From contig NZ_FNYE01000008.1 of the NCBI RefSeq assembly GCF_900108945.1, positions 124,001 through 188,000 of the forward strand: a stretch of 64,000 nucleotides of DNA, read 5' to 3'. The notes under the pieces were generated by a model. That model saw only the letters and a program-made list of their open reading frames with translations. It made no database searches and had not been told where the DNA came from. This document shows positions 57,299 through 64,000 of this stretch, piece by piece (the first letter of the stretch is position 1; each line of letters begins with the position of its first letter). The translations under genes were made by a program, and so were the position numbers. Origin of the DNA: Paraburkholderia diazotrophica. Its GTDB lineage: Bacteria > Pseudomonadota > Gammaproteobacteria > Burkholderiales > Burkholderiaceae.

Positions 57299-58678
57299 AT
57301 GAATTCCGAAAGTCCTTTCTCGTCTGCCGCCGGAGCGGGCGGCGATGCTGTCGTTCCCGTATCGGTGCTCAACCGTGCAATCGGGACGATGCTCGAACGC
57401 ACGTTTCCTCTCGTCTGGGTATCCGGCGAGGTGTCGAATTTCACGCGCGCCGCCAGCGGACACTGGTACTTCTCGATCAAGGACGCGCAGGCGCAAATGC
57501 GTTGCGTGATGTTTCGCGGCCGCGCGCAGTACGCCGAGTTCACGCCGCGCGAAGGCGACAAGATCGAAGTGCGCGCGCTCGTCACGATGTATGAGCCGCG
57601 CGGTGAACTTCAGCTGAATGTCGAAGCCGTGCGCCGTACGGGCCAGGGTCGGCTGTACGAAGCGTTTCTGCGTCTGAAGGCGCAACTCGAAGCCGAAGGC
57701 CTGTTCGACCCGCAACGCAAGCGCGCATTGCCCGCGCATCCGCGCTCGATCGGCATCGTCACGTCGTTGCAGGCGGCCGCGTTGCGCGACGTGCTGACGA
57801 CGCTCGCGCGCCGCGCGCCGCATATTCCCGTGGTCGTCTATCCGGCGCCCGTGCAGGGCGCGGGCGTGGGCGCGAAGCTGGCCGCGATGGTCGAGATAGC
57901 GAACCGTCGGCGCGAAGTGGATGTGCTGATCGTCTGTCGAGGCGGCGGCTCGATCGAAGACCTGTGGGCGTTCAATGAAGAAGTGCTGGCACGAGCGATT
58001 GCTGCGAGCGACGTGCCCGTCGTGAGCGGTGTCGGTCACGAAACCGACTTCACGATCGCCGACTTCGCCGCTGACGTTCGCGCGCCGACACCCACGGGCG
58101 CCGCCGAACTCGTCAGTCCGCAGCGCGTATTGCTGCTGCGCGACCTCGATCACCGGCATGCATCGCTTGCGCGCGGCTTCGGCCGCATGATGGAGCGCCG
58201 CGCTCAACAGCTCGACTGGCTCGCGAGACGTCTCGTGTCGCCCGCTGAAAGGCTCGCGCGGCAACGCGCGCATCTTCAGCAACTGTGTGCGCGACTCGCG
58301 TCAGCAGGCGCGCGGCCCGTGCGCGATGCACGCGCGCAGTTCTCGCTTGTGAAGATGCGCTGGCAGCGCTGGTGTCCCGATCTCTCCCAGCATCGTGCAA
58401 CCGTGAATGGGCTCGCCGAACGGTTGGATCGCGCATTGTTGCGTCAGCATGAAAGACACCTTGCCCGAGTGGAAACACTTGCTGCGCGGCTCGAAGTATT
58501 GAGCCCGAAACGCACACTCGAGCGCGGCTACGCGGCGCTGCTCGATGCGCAAAGCGGACGCGCGGTCCGTGCGCCATCGGCGTTGAAGCCGGGCCGGCGC
58601 ATGACGCTGCATCTCGCGGAGGGCTCGGCGGACATCGCGCTTTCGGATGTGCAGCCGCGTCTTACGGATGGCTTTTGA
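57299..58678 (+). CDS. xseA: Exodeoxyribonuclease VII large subunit
   Basis: A 459-residue nuclease subunit that degrades single-stranded DNA in repair. The N-terminal OB fold begins [42 protein letters not shown]; the catalytic domain has [42 protein letters not shown] and [19 protein letters not shown] coiled-coil region and a C-terminal [13 protein letters not shown] segment follow. The small subunit gene xseB is not in the window. Confidence 0.95.
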   Translation: MNSESPFSSAAGAGGDAVVPVSVLNRAIGTMLERTFPLVWVSGEVSNFTRAASGHWYFSIKDAQAQMRCVMFRGRAQYAEFTPREGDKIEVRALVTMYEPRGELQLNVEAVRRTGQGRLYEAFLRLKAQLEAEGLFDPQRKRALPAHPRSIGIVTSLQAAALRDVLTTLARRAPHIPVVVYPAPVQGAGVGAKLAAMVEIANRRREVDVLIVCRGGGSIEDLWAFNEEVLARAIAASDVPVVSGVGHETDFTIADFAADVRAPTPTGAAELVSPQRVLLLRDLDHRHASLARGFGRMMERRAQQLDWLARRLVSPAERLARQRAHLQQLCARLASAGARPVRDARAQFSLVKMRWQRWCPDLSQHRATVNGLAERLDRALLRQHERHLARVETLAARLEVLSPKRTLERGYAALLDAQSGRAVRAPSALKPGRRMTLHLAEGSADIALSDVQPRLTDGF

Positions 58679-58796
58679 CGTGCGCAAGGCACAGTACTTT
58701 TGACCTTGGTATGACGTGTGGAAACGCGCTGCGCGAGCATTAATTACGCTGCCCGCGCAGCGCGTTTTCGCAATGAACGCCATAAAGGGCTTGTGT

Positions 58797-58825
58797 TTGC
58801 GGGGTTATTCCAAGTCGCCTACAAT
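58797..58825 (+). promoter_or_regulatory. Promoter of sodB
   Basis: TTGCGG (58797-58802), a 17-bp spacer and TACAAT (58820-58825), 60 bp before the sodB start, giving a leader of about 53 nt. Confidence 0.5.
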
Positions 58826-58884
58826 CGAGTGCTCCACAGCGTTATCCGCAGACTCCCCATAAACAGATACAAAGGAATAGCACC

Positions 58885-59463
58885 ATGGAACATACGCTCC
58901 CGCCGCTGCCTTTCGCAAAGAACGCGCTCGCTCCGCACATGTCGGAAGAGACGCTCGAATTTCACTATGGCAAGCATCACCAGACCTATGTGACGAACCT
59001 GAACAATCTGATCAAGGGTACCGAGTTCGAGAAGCTGTCGCTGGAAGAGATCGTCAAGAAGTCGTCGGGCGGTGTCTTCAACAACTCCGCACAAGTGTGG
59101 AACCACACGTTCTTCTGGAACAGCCTGTCGCCGCAAGGCGGGGGCGCGCCGAAGGGCAAGCTGGCAGACGCGATCAACGCGAAGTGGGGCTCCTTCGACA
59201 AGTTCAAGGAAGAATTCACGAAGACGGCAGTCGGCACGTTCGGCTCGGGCTGGGCCTGGCTCGTGAAGAAGGCTGACGGTTCGCTCGACCTGGTGTCGAC
59301 CAGCAACGCCGCCACGCCGCTGACCACGGACGCGAAGCCGCTGCTCACGATCGACGTGTGGGAACACGCGTACTACATCGACTATCGCAACGCACGTCCG
59401 AAGTTCGTCGAAGCGTACTGGAACATCGTGAACTGGGATTTCGCTGAAAAGAATTTTGCGTAA
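58885..59463 (+). CDS. sodB: Iron superoxide dismutase
   Basis: A 192-residue dismutase that converts superoxide to hydrogen peroxide and oxygen. Metal ligands are His in [12 protein letters not shown] (about 27), His in [16 protein letters not shown] (about 74), and Asp/His in [13 protein letters not shown]. Gln in AQVWNH and [11 protein letters not shown] point to the iron form rather than manganese. ATG 58885 follows AAAGGAA. It is monocistronic with a strong terminator. Confidence 0.95.
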   Translation: MEHTLPPLPFAKNALAPHMSEETLEFHYGKHHQTYVTNLNNLIKGTEFEKLSLEEIVKKSSGGVFNNSAQVWNHTFFWNSLSPQGGGAPKGKLADAINAKWGSFDKFKEEFTKTAVGTFGSGWAWLVKKADGSLDLVSTSNAATPLTTDAKPLLTIDVWEHAYYIDYRNARPKFVEAYWNIVNWDFAEKNFA

Positions 59464-59506
59464 GTCCTGCTTCGCTTGCTAAACCCTGCGGTTCAGTATT
59501 TGCCAC

Positions 59507-59534
59507 AAAAAAGCCCTCATTTGAGGGCTTTTTT
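59507..59534. terminator. Bidirectional intrinsic terminator, sodB and NYN gene
   Basis: AAAAAAGCCCTCA pairs with TGAGGGCTTTTTT around a 2-nt centre; T tracts on both strands. Confidence 0.88.
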
Positions 59535-59615
59535 GTTTCTGTCGCACGGAACGCATGACGTATATCGTTAGCGATCCCGATCAATCGCGAGAGTGGGTGA
59601 TGTTATCGGAACCGC

Positions 59616-60947
59616 TCAACTGGCGTCGCCGCTCGGTTCGGCCTTGCGCGGACGGCGGCTTCGCGTCGTCGATTTGCGCGGCGCCTTTTTGGCGGGGGGA
59701 GCCCCGGCTGCATGCGGTTCGGCGCCGGGCGTCGAGGCTTGTGGCTCTGTCGTTGCAACGTGTTCGGTAACGGGCGGCGCATCGGCGTGATGGGCGGAAC
59801 CGGCATCCGTATCGACGGCTTCTGTTCGCTCGGTCTTCGCCTTGCTCGCTTTCTTTGCCTTCTTTGCCGCGGGCTTGCGCGTGCCGCGGCTCTTGCGGCG
59901 GGCGCCGTTTCTTTCGCTGTCCGTGTGTTCGTGCTGCGTCACGGATGTCTGCCCGATTGCCGAGACGTCCTCGCCGGGCGCGCTATCCGTTTCAGGCGTT
60001 TCAGGCGTTTCAACGGCGTCATCCGTTTCGGCCATTGCAGCGGCTGTGGGCATCGCGGTCCATTCGTCACCCGTGTCGCGCGAACTTGCGATATCGCTCG
60101 TGCCCACGACGGCGCTCGCGCTGCGATACACGAACGTGCCTGACTTCTCGTCGCGGCCCAGTTCCAGCAGCCCGCGCGATTGCGCTTCTTCGAGCAGGTT
60201 GCCGAATGCGCGAAAGCCGTAGTACGTCTCGTTGAAACCGGGCATGCGGCGCTTGATCGCGTTCTTCAGCGTCGACGCCCAGATCTTGCCGCTGTCGCCG
60301 CGCTCCGATGCGAGCGCATCGAAAGTCTGCACGGCAAACTCGATGGCCTTCGTCTTGCGCGTTTCCAGATCTTCCTTGCGCTTTTCGCCATCGGACGCGC
60401 GCTTCATCGCCTGTTGGGCGGCCTGTTGCGCGGCCTTCGCGCTCTCGCGCTTCGCGGTCGCGCGCTGGCTCTCGCGCACCAGATCGTCGTAGAAGATGAA
60501 CTCGTCGCAATTGGCCGTAAGCAGATCCGACGTCGAGCGCTGCACCCCGACGCCGATCACCTGCTTCGCGTTTTCGCGCAGCTTCGACACGAGCGGCGAG
60601 AAGTCCGAGTCGCCGCTGATGATGACGAACGTGTTGACGTGCGACTTCGTATAGCAGAGATCGAGCGCATCGACGACGAGCCGGATATCCGCCGAGTTCT
60701 TGCCGGACTGGCGCACATGTGGAATTTCGATCAGCTCGAAGTTCGCTTCGTGCATCGCGGCCTTGAAGCCCTTGTAGCGGTCCCAGTCGCAGTACGCCTT
60801 CTTCACGACGATGCTGCCCTTCAGCAGCAGCCGTTCGAGAACCAGCTTGATGTCGAATTTCTCGTATTTCGCGTCGCGCACGCCGAGCGCGACGTTCTCG
60901 AAATCGCAGAACAGCGCCATGCTGACGGTATCCTGGGATGACGCCAT
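59616..60947 (-). CDS. NYN-domain ribonuclease-like protein with OST-HTH (LOTUS) domain
   Basis: A 443-residue protein. The NYN (PIN-like) domain spans about 8-150 with acidic residues in ALFCDFENVALGVRD and FVIISGDSDFSPLVSKLRE, as expected for a metal-dependent RNase. A basic, Gln/Ala-rich helix links to an OST-HTH/LOTUS domain at about 200-280 (SGKIWASTLKNAIKRRMPGFNETYYGFRAFGNLLEEAQ). The last 120 residues are disordered and Lys/Arg/Ala-rich. ATG 60947 follows GGAGAG. The RNA target is unknown. Confidence 0.85.
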   Translation of the reverse strand: MASSQDTVSMALFCDFENVALGVRDAKYEKFDIKLVLERLLLKGSIVVKKAYCDWDRYKGFKAAMHEANFELIEIPHVRQSGKNSADIRLVVDALDLCYTKSHVNTFVIISGDSDFSPLVSKLRENAKQVIGVGVQRSTSDLLTANCDEFIFYDDLVRESQRATAKRESAKAAQQAAQQAMKRASDGEKRKEDLETRKTKAIEFAVQTFDALASERGDSGKIWASTLKNAIKRRMPGFNETYYGFRAFGNLLEEAQSRGLLELGRDEKSGTFVYRSASAVVGTSDIASSRDTGDEWTAMPTAAAMAETDDAVETPETPETDSAPGEDVSAIGQTSVTQHEHTDSERNGARRKSRGTRKPAAKKAKKASKAKTERTEAVDTDAGSAHHADAPPVTEHVATTEPQASTPGAEPHAAGAPPAKKAPRKSTTRSRRPRKAEPSGDAS

Positions 60948-61037
60948 GTATCTCTCCAATGAAGTGCAGGCACGATCGTCTCATACAACGCGGCGTCGAT
61001 CGAGTGCTGCACGATGACGGGCCTGCGCGCAATGCGT

Positions 61038-61637
61038 TCAGGCGCCGCCGAACGTGCCCGTGTCGGCGACCGCGCCAATGAATTCTTCCGTCGAGCGCAC
61101 GAAGCCCATGCGCGGAAAGATATGTTCGACGGGAAAGCGATGCACGTCGCCGGAGAAGCTCGACATCGCGTCTTCGATAAAGACCAGTTCGTAGCCGCGA
61201 TCGAAGGCCGCGCGCGCAGTCGACTCGACGCCGAAGTTCGTCGCAATGCCCGTCAGCACAATCGTGCGAATGCCACGGCGACGCAATTGCTGTTCCAGAT
61301 CGGTGCCGTAGAACGCGCCCCATTGGCGCTTCGTCACGATCACGTCGCTGGATTGCACGTTGCATTCGGGCACGAGCTCCGACGCTTGCGGCGGCGGGGC
61401 GGGCGCGTCGCGCGGACGCAGCGGCGCGTCGGCGGGCAGCGACAGCAGCTGCGAAATATCGACGCGCACGAACACGACCGTGCCGCCTGCCGCGCGCAGC
61501 GCATCGGCGGCGCGCAGGGAACGCGCGACCACGTCGGCGGCCGAATGCGGCTCCAGTTGCCGTCCGACGTTGCTGTGCTGCAGATCGATCAGCACGATGG
61601 CCGTGCTGCGTGGGTCGATGGAAAGCGCTTGCGCCAT
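61038..61637 (-). CDS. Isochorismatase-like hydrolase lacking the usual catalytic cysteine
   Basis: A 199-residue isochorismatase-fold protein. The triad Asp is in AIVLIDLQHSN and the Lys in IVTKRQWGAFYGTDLEQQL, but where amidase members have Cys (TNxCVEST) this protein has Gly: GIATNFGVESTARAAF. Gly at that site is known for EntB- and PhzD-type isochorismatases, which hydrolyse vinyl ethers. The gene is divergent from a TetR repressor across a 48-bp operator region, so it is probably induced by a small molecule. Confidence 0.8.
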   Translation of the reverse strand: MAQALSIDPRSTAIVLIDLQHSNVGRQLEPHSAADVVARSLRAADALRAAGGTVVFVRVDISQLLSLPADAPLRPRDAPAPPPQASELVPECNVQSSDVIVTKRQWGAFYGTDLEQQLRRRGIRTIVLTGIATNFGVESTARAAFDRGYELVFIEDAMSSFSGDVHRFPVEHIFPRMGFVRSTEEFIGAVADTGTFGGA

Positions 61638-61640
61638 ATG

Positions 61641-61654
61641 TCACCTATATGTGA
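61641..61654. promoter_or_regulatory. Candidate TetR operator
   Basis: TCACCTATATGTGA is a near-perfect 14-bp palindrome in the 48-bp gap between the divergent hydrolase and TetR genes, three bases from the hydrolase start. Confidence 0.5.
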
Positions 61655-61685
61655 GGATGTGCTCATATCATGATACGACAGAAAT

Positions 61686-62297
61686 ATGAGCGTAGCCTCA
61701 GATAATCCGAAAGTGCGGCGCGTGCCTCAACAGGAGCGCGCGGCAAAGCGCGTCGATGCGTTGCTCGATGCGGCGGGCGAAGTGATCGCGGAACGCGGCT
61801 TCGAGGCCGCGACGATGACGGCCATCGCCGAGCGTGCGGGCGCGTCGATCGGTGCGGTCTATCAGTACTTTCCGAACAAGCATGCGCTCGTTCTCGCGCT
61901 GCGCACGCGCTATGGCAACGAAATGGATGCGCAATGGAGCGCGCTCAGCGAGGCGGCGTACGCGTGGAGCGCCGAAGAACTGGTCGAGCGTCTGTTCGCG
62001 CTGATGGTCGATTTCATGGCAGCGCGGCCCGCGTATCTGCCGCTGCTGTCGGTGTCGCTGAATTTCCGGCGCGATGCCGCCGCGCGCAACCGCTTGCGCG
62101 GCAGGTTCGCCGAACTGTTTCAACGCTACAGTCCGGCGCTGTCGGACGACGACGCGTTTCGCGCTGCCGAAGTCGCGCTTCAGGTCGTGAAGAGCCTGAG
62201 TCCGCTGTACGCGGCCGCGAAGCCGAAAGAGCGCAACGCGCTCGTCGACGAATACAAGATTGTCGTTTCATCATATCTGGCCGCGCGGCTGCGCTAG
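61686..62297 (+). CDS. TetR/AcrR-family transcriptional regulator
   Basis: A 203-residue repressor. The N-terminal helix-turn-helix covers about residues 18-62 (RVDALLDAAGEVIAERGFEAATMTAIAERAGASIGAVYQYFPNKHAL). The C-terminal domain (WSAEELVERLFALMVDFMAARPAYLPLL) resembles the TetR_C type that binds small hydrophobic ligands. It is divergent from the isochorismatase-like gene, its most likely target. Confidence 0.88.
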   Translation: MSVASDNPKVRRVPQQERAAKRVDALLDAAGEVIAERGFEAATMTAIAERAGASIGAVYQYFPNKHALVLALRTRYGNEMDAQWSALSEAAYAWSAEELVERLFALMVDFMAARPAYLPLLSVSLNFRRDAAARNRLRGRFAELFQRYSPALSDDDAFRAAEVALQVVKSLSPLYAAAKPKERNALVDEYKIVVSSYLAARLR

Positions 62298-62362
62298 GCG
62301 TTTCACGTCGGCGCTTCACATCGGCGCTTCACATCGACGCCACACGTCGGCCGATCACATCG
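62298..62362. repeat. 13-bp tandem repeat, five units, between tetR and clpP
   Basis: GCGTTTCACGTCG, GCGCTTCACATCG (twice), ACGCCACACGTCG and GCCGATCACATCG follow head to tail from the end of the TetR gene into the last codons of clpP. Confidence 0.85.
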
Positions 62363-63008
62363 TGCGATGCGCGGCGTCAATCACGCCCGCTTCGCGCGTC
62401 GCGAGCACGTCGTCGATCAGGCCATACGCCTTCGCCGCATCCGCCGACATGAAATTGTCTCGATCGGTATCCTTCTCGATCTGCGCGACGCTCTGGCCCG
62501 TGCGCTGCGCGAGCACGGCGTTCAGGCGCTCGCGCAGGTACAGCACTTCCTTTGCCTGGATCTCGATGTCCGATGCTGTGCCTTGGCCTCCGCCCGAAGG
62601 CTGATGAATCATGATGCGCGCGTTGGGCAGCGCGAAGCGCTTGCCGGGCGCGCCCGCCGCGAGCAGGAACGTGCCCATGCTGGCCGCGAAGCCGGTGCAT
62701 AGCGTCGACACATCGGGCTTGATGAACTGCATCGTATCGAAGATCGCGAGGCCGTCATAGACCGAGCCGCCCGGCGAGTTGATGTAAAAAGAAATATCCT
62801 TGTCAGGGTTCTCCGATTCGAGAAACAGCAACTGCGCGACGATCAGGCTCGCCGACTGTTCGTTGACCGGCCCGACCAGAAACACGATCCGCTCGCGCAA
62901 CAGGCGCGAATAGATGTCGTAGGCGCGCTCGCCGCGGTTCGATTGCTCGATGACGGTCGGCACGAGATTGAATCCGGAGTACGTCGGTGAAATGAAATGA
63001 CGGTGCAT
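62355..63008 (-). CDS. clpP: ATP-dependent Clp protease proteolytic subunit, paralogue
   Basis: A 217-residue serine peptidase. The triad Ser is in [16 protein letters not shown] (about residue 104), His in [11 protein letters not shown], Asp in [21 protein letters not shown]. The lead [27 protein letters not shown] is typical ClpP. No clpX or tig is adjacent, so this is probably an additional ClpP paralogue rather than the main tig-clpP-clpX locus. AGGAAC precedes ATG 63008. It is divergent from the ECF sigma factor gene. Confidence 0.88.
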   Translation of the reverse strand: MHRHFISPTYSGFNLVPTVIEQSNRGERAYDIYSRLLRERIVFLVGPVNEQSASLIVAQLLFLESENPDKDISFYINSPGGSVYDGLAIFDTMQFIKPDVSTLCTGFAASMGTFLLAAGAPGKRFALPNARIMIHQPSGGGQGTASDIEIQAKEVLYLRERLNAVLAQRTGQSVAQIEKDTDRDNFMSADAAKAYGLIDDVLATREAGVIDAAHRTM

Positions 63009-63188
63009 GCGTTCCTCGCTGATGAGTTCGTGTGTGCGAAAGGGCCGCGCCCGCGCGCGGCTCCCATCGCAAGACGCGAAAGCGTGGGCACGCGTGACAG
63101 AAGAATTTTTGCGTTCGCGTGTCACATCGCAGGCGGTTGGTCCGTCTAGCCGATGAGAACTGATGGGAACGCAAGAGGAGTGGCATGC

Positions 63189-64000
63189 ATGGACCAGACA
63201 GAACAAGGCAAGCCGGCGCAGTTCGAAGCGGTGCGCGCGAAGCTTTTCGCGCTCGCGTACCGGATGCTCGGCAGCCGCGCGGAAGCGGAAGACATCGTGC
63301 AGGACGCCTGGCTCAAATGGCACGCCGCCGACGCCAGCGAGCTGCGCTCATCCGTTGCGTGGCTCACGACGGTCACGACGCGCCTCGCGATCGACCGCCT
63401 GCGTCATCTGCAAATGGAGCGCGCGACGCACTCGGGCGGCTGGCTGCCGGACCCGTGGCTCGATGGGCTTGCGCCGTCGGCGGAAGATCTCGCGTTGCGC
63501 GCCGTGCAGATGTCGTACGGCGTGATGCTGCTGCTCGAGCGCCTGAAGCCCGAGGAGCGCGCCGCGTTCGTGCTGCATGAAGCCTTCGATTGCGACTACG
63601 CGGAGATCGCGAAGATTCTCGCGAAGACGCCCGCCCATTGCCGGCAGATCGTGCATCGCGCGAAAACGCGCTTGCAGCGCGAGGGCGTGCCGGCGAAGCG
63701 CGCCGATCCCGCCGCGCATGCGCGCATCGTCGAGCGCTTGCGGGCGGCGATGGAAGCGCAGGATCGCTTGGCGCTCGTGCGGCTCTTCTGTGAAGTGCCG
63801 AGCGTGGTCAGCGATGCACCCGAACTGGTCGACGCCGTCGCGTCGGCGGAACAAGTGGCGGCCACGCTTGCGATGCGCAGCAACGGGGATCAGACGGAGA
63901 CGGTGTCGATGAACGGCGCGAGCGCGGTAGCGCTGATGCGCGACGGCGAGGTCGATACGCTGCTCGATATTTCGATCGGCGAGGACGAGCGCATTGTTGC
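63189..64000 (+). CDS. ECF41-like RNA polymerase sigma factor (SigJ type), 3-prime end missing
   Basis: About 270 residues are visible and the frame is open at the right edge. Region 2 is [28 protein letters not shown] (residues about 19-46); region 4 is [46 protein letters not shown]. It continues into a SnoaL-like C-terminal extension, as in ECF41 factors, where that domain acts as an intramolecular regulator. AGAGGAG precedes the start. An ATG at 63185 is out of frame. Such genes usually neighbour an oxidoreductase or carboxymuconolactone decarboxylase gene, which would lie outside the window. Confidence 0.87.
   Translation, partial: MDQTEQGKPAQFEAVRAKLFALAYRMLGSRAEAEDIVQDAWLKWHAADASELRSSVAWLTTVTTRLAIDRLRHLQMERATHSGGWLPDPWLDGLAPSAEDLALRAVQMSYGVMLLLERLKPEERAAFVLHEAFDCDYAEIAKILAKTPAHCRQIVHRAKTRLQREGVPAKRADPAAHARIVERLRAAMEAQDRLALVRLFCEVPSVVSDAPELVDAVASAEQVAATLAMRSNGDQTETVSMNGASAVALMRDGEVDTLLDISIGEDERIV

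Overview
The window is a 64 kb stretch of a GC-rich betaproteobacterial chromosome. The gene content and order (zur, smo/dal polyol genes, kynABU, tsaE-amiC, queG-ogt-xerD, argF/argG, rpsT/murJ, lpxK-kdsB-adk) fit Burkholderiaceae, most likely Paraburkholderia. No rRNA, tRNA, prophage, insertion sequence with a transposase, or CRISPR array was recognised. Two genes are cut by the window edges: a metal-binding lipoprotein-like periplasmic protein on the left and an ECF sigma factor on the right.

Region 1 (1-13.5 kb) is zinc control followed by a complete polyol system. A sorbitol-type operon on the plus strand encodes SmoS dehydrogenase, an SmoEFGK-type ABC transporter and a HAD phosphatase. 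A facing minus-strand arm encodes a D-arabinitol/mannitol-type long-chain dehydrogenase, xylulokinase and a SorC-family regulator. A TPR protein with a glycosyltransferase-like C-terminus lies between the arms. Related inverted repeats occur upstream of both arms and are candidate SorC operators.

Region 2 (14-22.2 kb) is a second, different polyol/pentose system: AraC-type regulator, ribose-type ABC transporter, erythritol/threitol-dehydrogenase-like MDR enzyme, FGGY kinase and an L-xylulose-reductase-like SDR. Its substrate cannot be read from sequence. The enzyme set would fit an L-xylulose - xylitol - D-xylulose - xylulose-5-phosphate route. It is the best candidate here for an undescribed pathway.

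Region 3 (22.2-23.1 kb) has no protein gene that I trust. It is a roughly 0.93 kb inverted-repeat element with 104-bp tandem units on the left, two copies of a perfect 34-bp palindrome and a unique core.

Region 4 (23.1-43.8 kb) holds the kynurenine operon (kynA, kynU, kynB) with its divergent Lrp-type regulator, then housekeeping and repair genes: flavin reductase, msrA, DUF72, a CFA-synthase-like methyltransferase, pdxH, tcdA, a thioredoxin-TPR chaperone, pirin, an EamA exporter, amiC, tsaE, queG, ogt, xerD, an acyl-CoA-ligase-like enzyme, ybaK and plsY.

Region 5 (43.8-64 kb) is core genome: yajQ, murB, argG, argF, a DUF3579 gene, rpsT, murJ, a SirB1-family gene, an HSD10-like SDR, adk, kdsB, a Trm112-like gene, lpxK, xseA and sodB. 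It ends with a NYN/OST-HTH protein, an isochorismatase-like hydrolase with a divergent TetR regulator, a ClpP paralogue and an ECF41-like sigma factor. Short tandem repeats of 13-17 bp recur at gene ends and 5-prime regions through the window.
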